Positions 63,243 through 64,000 of a DNA stretch of 64,000 nucleotides are shown piece by piece. Each line of letters starts with the position of its first letter. Within the stretch, counting starts at the first letter, position 1. The stretch spans positions 1 through 64,000 of the forward strand of contig ABHC01000027.1 in NCBI GenBank assembly GCA_000171835.1, read 5' to 3'. This DNA is from an alpha proteobacterium BAL199 (GTDB lineage Bacteria; Pseudomonadota; Alphaproteobacteria; Thalassobaculales; Thalassobaculaceae). Position numbers and translations under genes: made by a program. The notes under the pieces are model-generated. The model saw only the letters and a list, made by a program, of their open reading frames with translations, searched no databases and was not told the origin of the DNA.

Positions 63243-64000
63243 ATGGGGCGCTGGCTTCTCCGGCTCGCTTCGCTGGCGATGTCATTCGCGATTGTTGGCG
63301 GATTGGCGGTCGTCTGGGGTTGGTCGGCATTCACGCAGCCGGGGCCGCTCGGCGAACCTGCGACCGTGGTTGTGCCGCGTGGTGCAGGGCTGGACGGTAT
63401 TGCCCGGCGCTTGGCTGAAACCGGCGTGATCGTTGATACGACACTCTTCGTGATCGGTGCCAAAGCGACTGGCAATGCCCGTGGTTTGAAGGCTGGCGAG
63501 TACCGATTTCCCGCAGCGATCAGCGCGCGAGATGCACTCGGCATGATCGAACGAGGCGAGACCGTAGTGCGCCGCATCACGGTGGCCGAGGGCCTGACCA
63601 GCACACAGGTTCAGGAACTGCTGAACGACGCCGATGGGCTGGGGGGAACAGCCGATCTGCCTCCCGAAGGCAGTCTGCTGCCGGAGACCTATCACTACTC
63701 CTGGGGCGACGATCGGTCGGGCATCGTGCGCCGCATGCGCCGGTCGATGGACGAGACAGTCGCGCGCCTGTGGAAGGAGCGCGCCGACGACCTGCCCGTC
63801 AAGACTCCGGAGCAGGCGGTGATCCTGGCTTCGATCGTCGAGCGCGAGACCGGCGTGGCCAGTGAACGCGGGCTGGTGGCTGGCGTGTTCATGAACCGAC
63901 TGAAGCTCGGCATGCGCCTTCAATCGGACCCGACGGTCGCCTATGGCATCGCCGGCGGGGCCGGTCTCGATCGCCCTCTCACCCGGGAGGATCTGCGGAC
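63243..64000 (+). CDS. mltG: Endolytic murein transglycosylase MltG (5' part, cut by the window edge)
   Basis: This membrane-anchored lytic transglycosylase cuts nascent glycan strands and sets their length. ATG at 63243 opens a signal anchor (LLRLASLAMSFAIVGGLAVV), then a LysM-like part (VVVPRGAGLDGIARRLAETG), and the YceG domain with the catalytic glutamate in PEQAVILASIVERETGVASE and QSDPTVAYGI. The frame is open to the right edge at 64000. The order fabF-mltG is conserved in many alphaproteobacteria. Confidence 0.94.
   Translation, partial: MGRWLLRLASLAMSFAIVGGLAVVWGWSAFTQPGPLGEPATVVVPRGAGLDGIARRLAETGVIVDTTLFVIGAKATGNARGLKAGEYRFPAAISARDALGMIERGETVVRRITVAEGLTSTQVQELLNDADGLGGTADLPPEGSLLPETYHYSWGDDRSGIVRRMRRSMDETVARLWKERADDLPVKTPEQAVILASIVERETGVASERGLVAGVFMNRLKLGMRLQSDPTVAYGIAGGAGLDRPLTREDLR

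Overview
The window looks like a GC-rich alphaproteobacterial chromosome of the Rhodospirillales type. Supporting evidence is the gene order guaB-rsmB-like-guaA, the run rpsF-rpsR-DUF2232-rplI-dnaB-alr-mlaE-mlaF-radA-cvpA-purF-SDR, the cluster fabD-fabG-acpP-fabF-mltG, and the alphaproteobacterial families DUF2794, DUF3126 and DUF2232. No species is claimed.

Layout. (1) 1-3624: the 3' part of an SNF2-family helicase gene, broken by two one-base frameshifts. (2) About 3625-17525: an accessory island. It holds a serine-recombinase/DUF2924 operon with overlapping start and stop codons, a RecD2-like helicase and a lipocalin cut by an IS630-family element. A 94-bp TA-flanked MITE abuts that IS. 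Next comes an AT-richer cassette with a HxlR-type regulator divergent from four small metabolic or detoxification genes. A second, diverged recombinase module follows, broken by another copy of the MITE and by an IS5-family element. The island ends with three poorly known small genes, a standalone HEPN-motif protein and an IS6-family element next to tRNA-Gln(CTG). (3) 17.6-25.0 kb: ppx/gppA, rlmE, guaB, an RNA m5C methyltransferase, a GNAT and guaA. (4) 25-39 kb: mixed metabolic and hypothetical genes (YciI, DUF1801, AlkB, DUF72, FkbM, cyclase, CGNR, sulfotransferase-like, nucleoside hydrolase, LysE, CAP, SDR, PilZ). (5) 39-64 kb: core cell biology. This covers envelope assembly (YfgM-like, BamB), ribosome maturation (Der), purine synthesis (PurF), repair (RadA), lipid transport (MlaFE), cell wall (Alr, MltG), replication (DnaB), ribosomal proteins and fatty-acid synthesis.

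Broken reading frames are frequent: two frameshifts in the SNF2 gene, a probable one at the RecD2 N terminus, in-frame stops in a RibD-type reductase (TAA) and in an esterase/depolymerase (TAG), and several insertions. The insertions are real structure. The single-base lesions could be genuine decay or consensus error, and raw reads would decide.

The most interesting signals are these. First, a 25-codon ORF whose ribosome-binding site is a 16-nt perfect complement of the expected 16S rRNA 3' end, followed by a strong hairpin just before a DUF2161 nuclease-fold gene; this looks like an attenuation leader. Second, the HxlR cassette with a single-cysteine regulator and operator-like repeats. Third, the recombinase/DUF2924/RecD2/lipocalin module. 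Fourth, the MITE with two identical copies.
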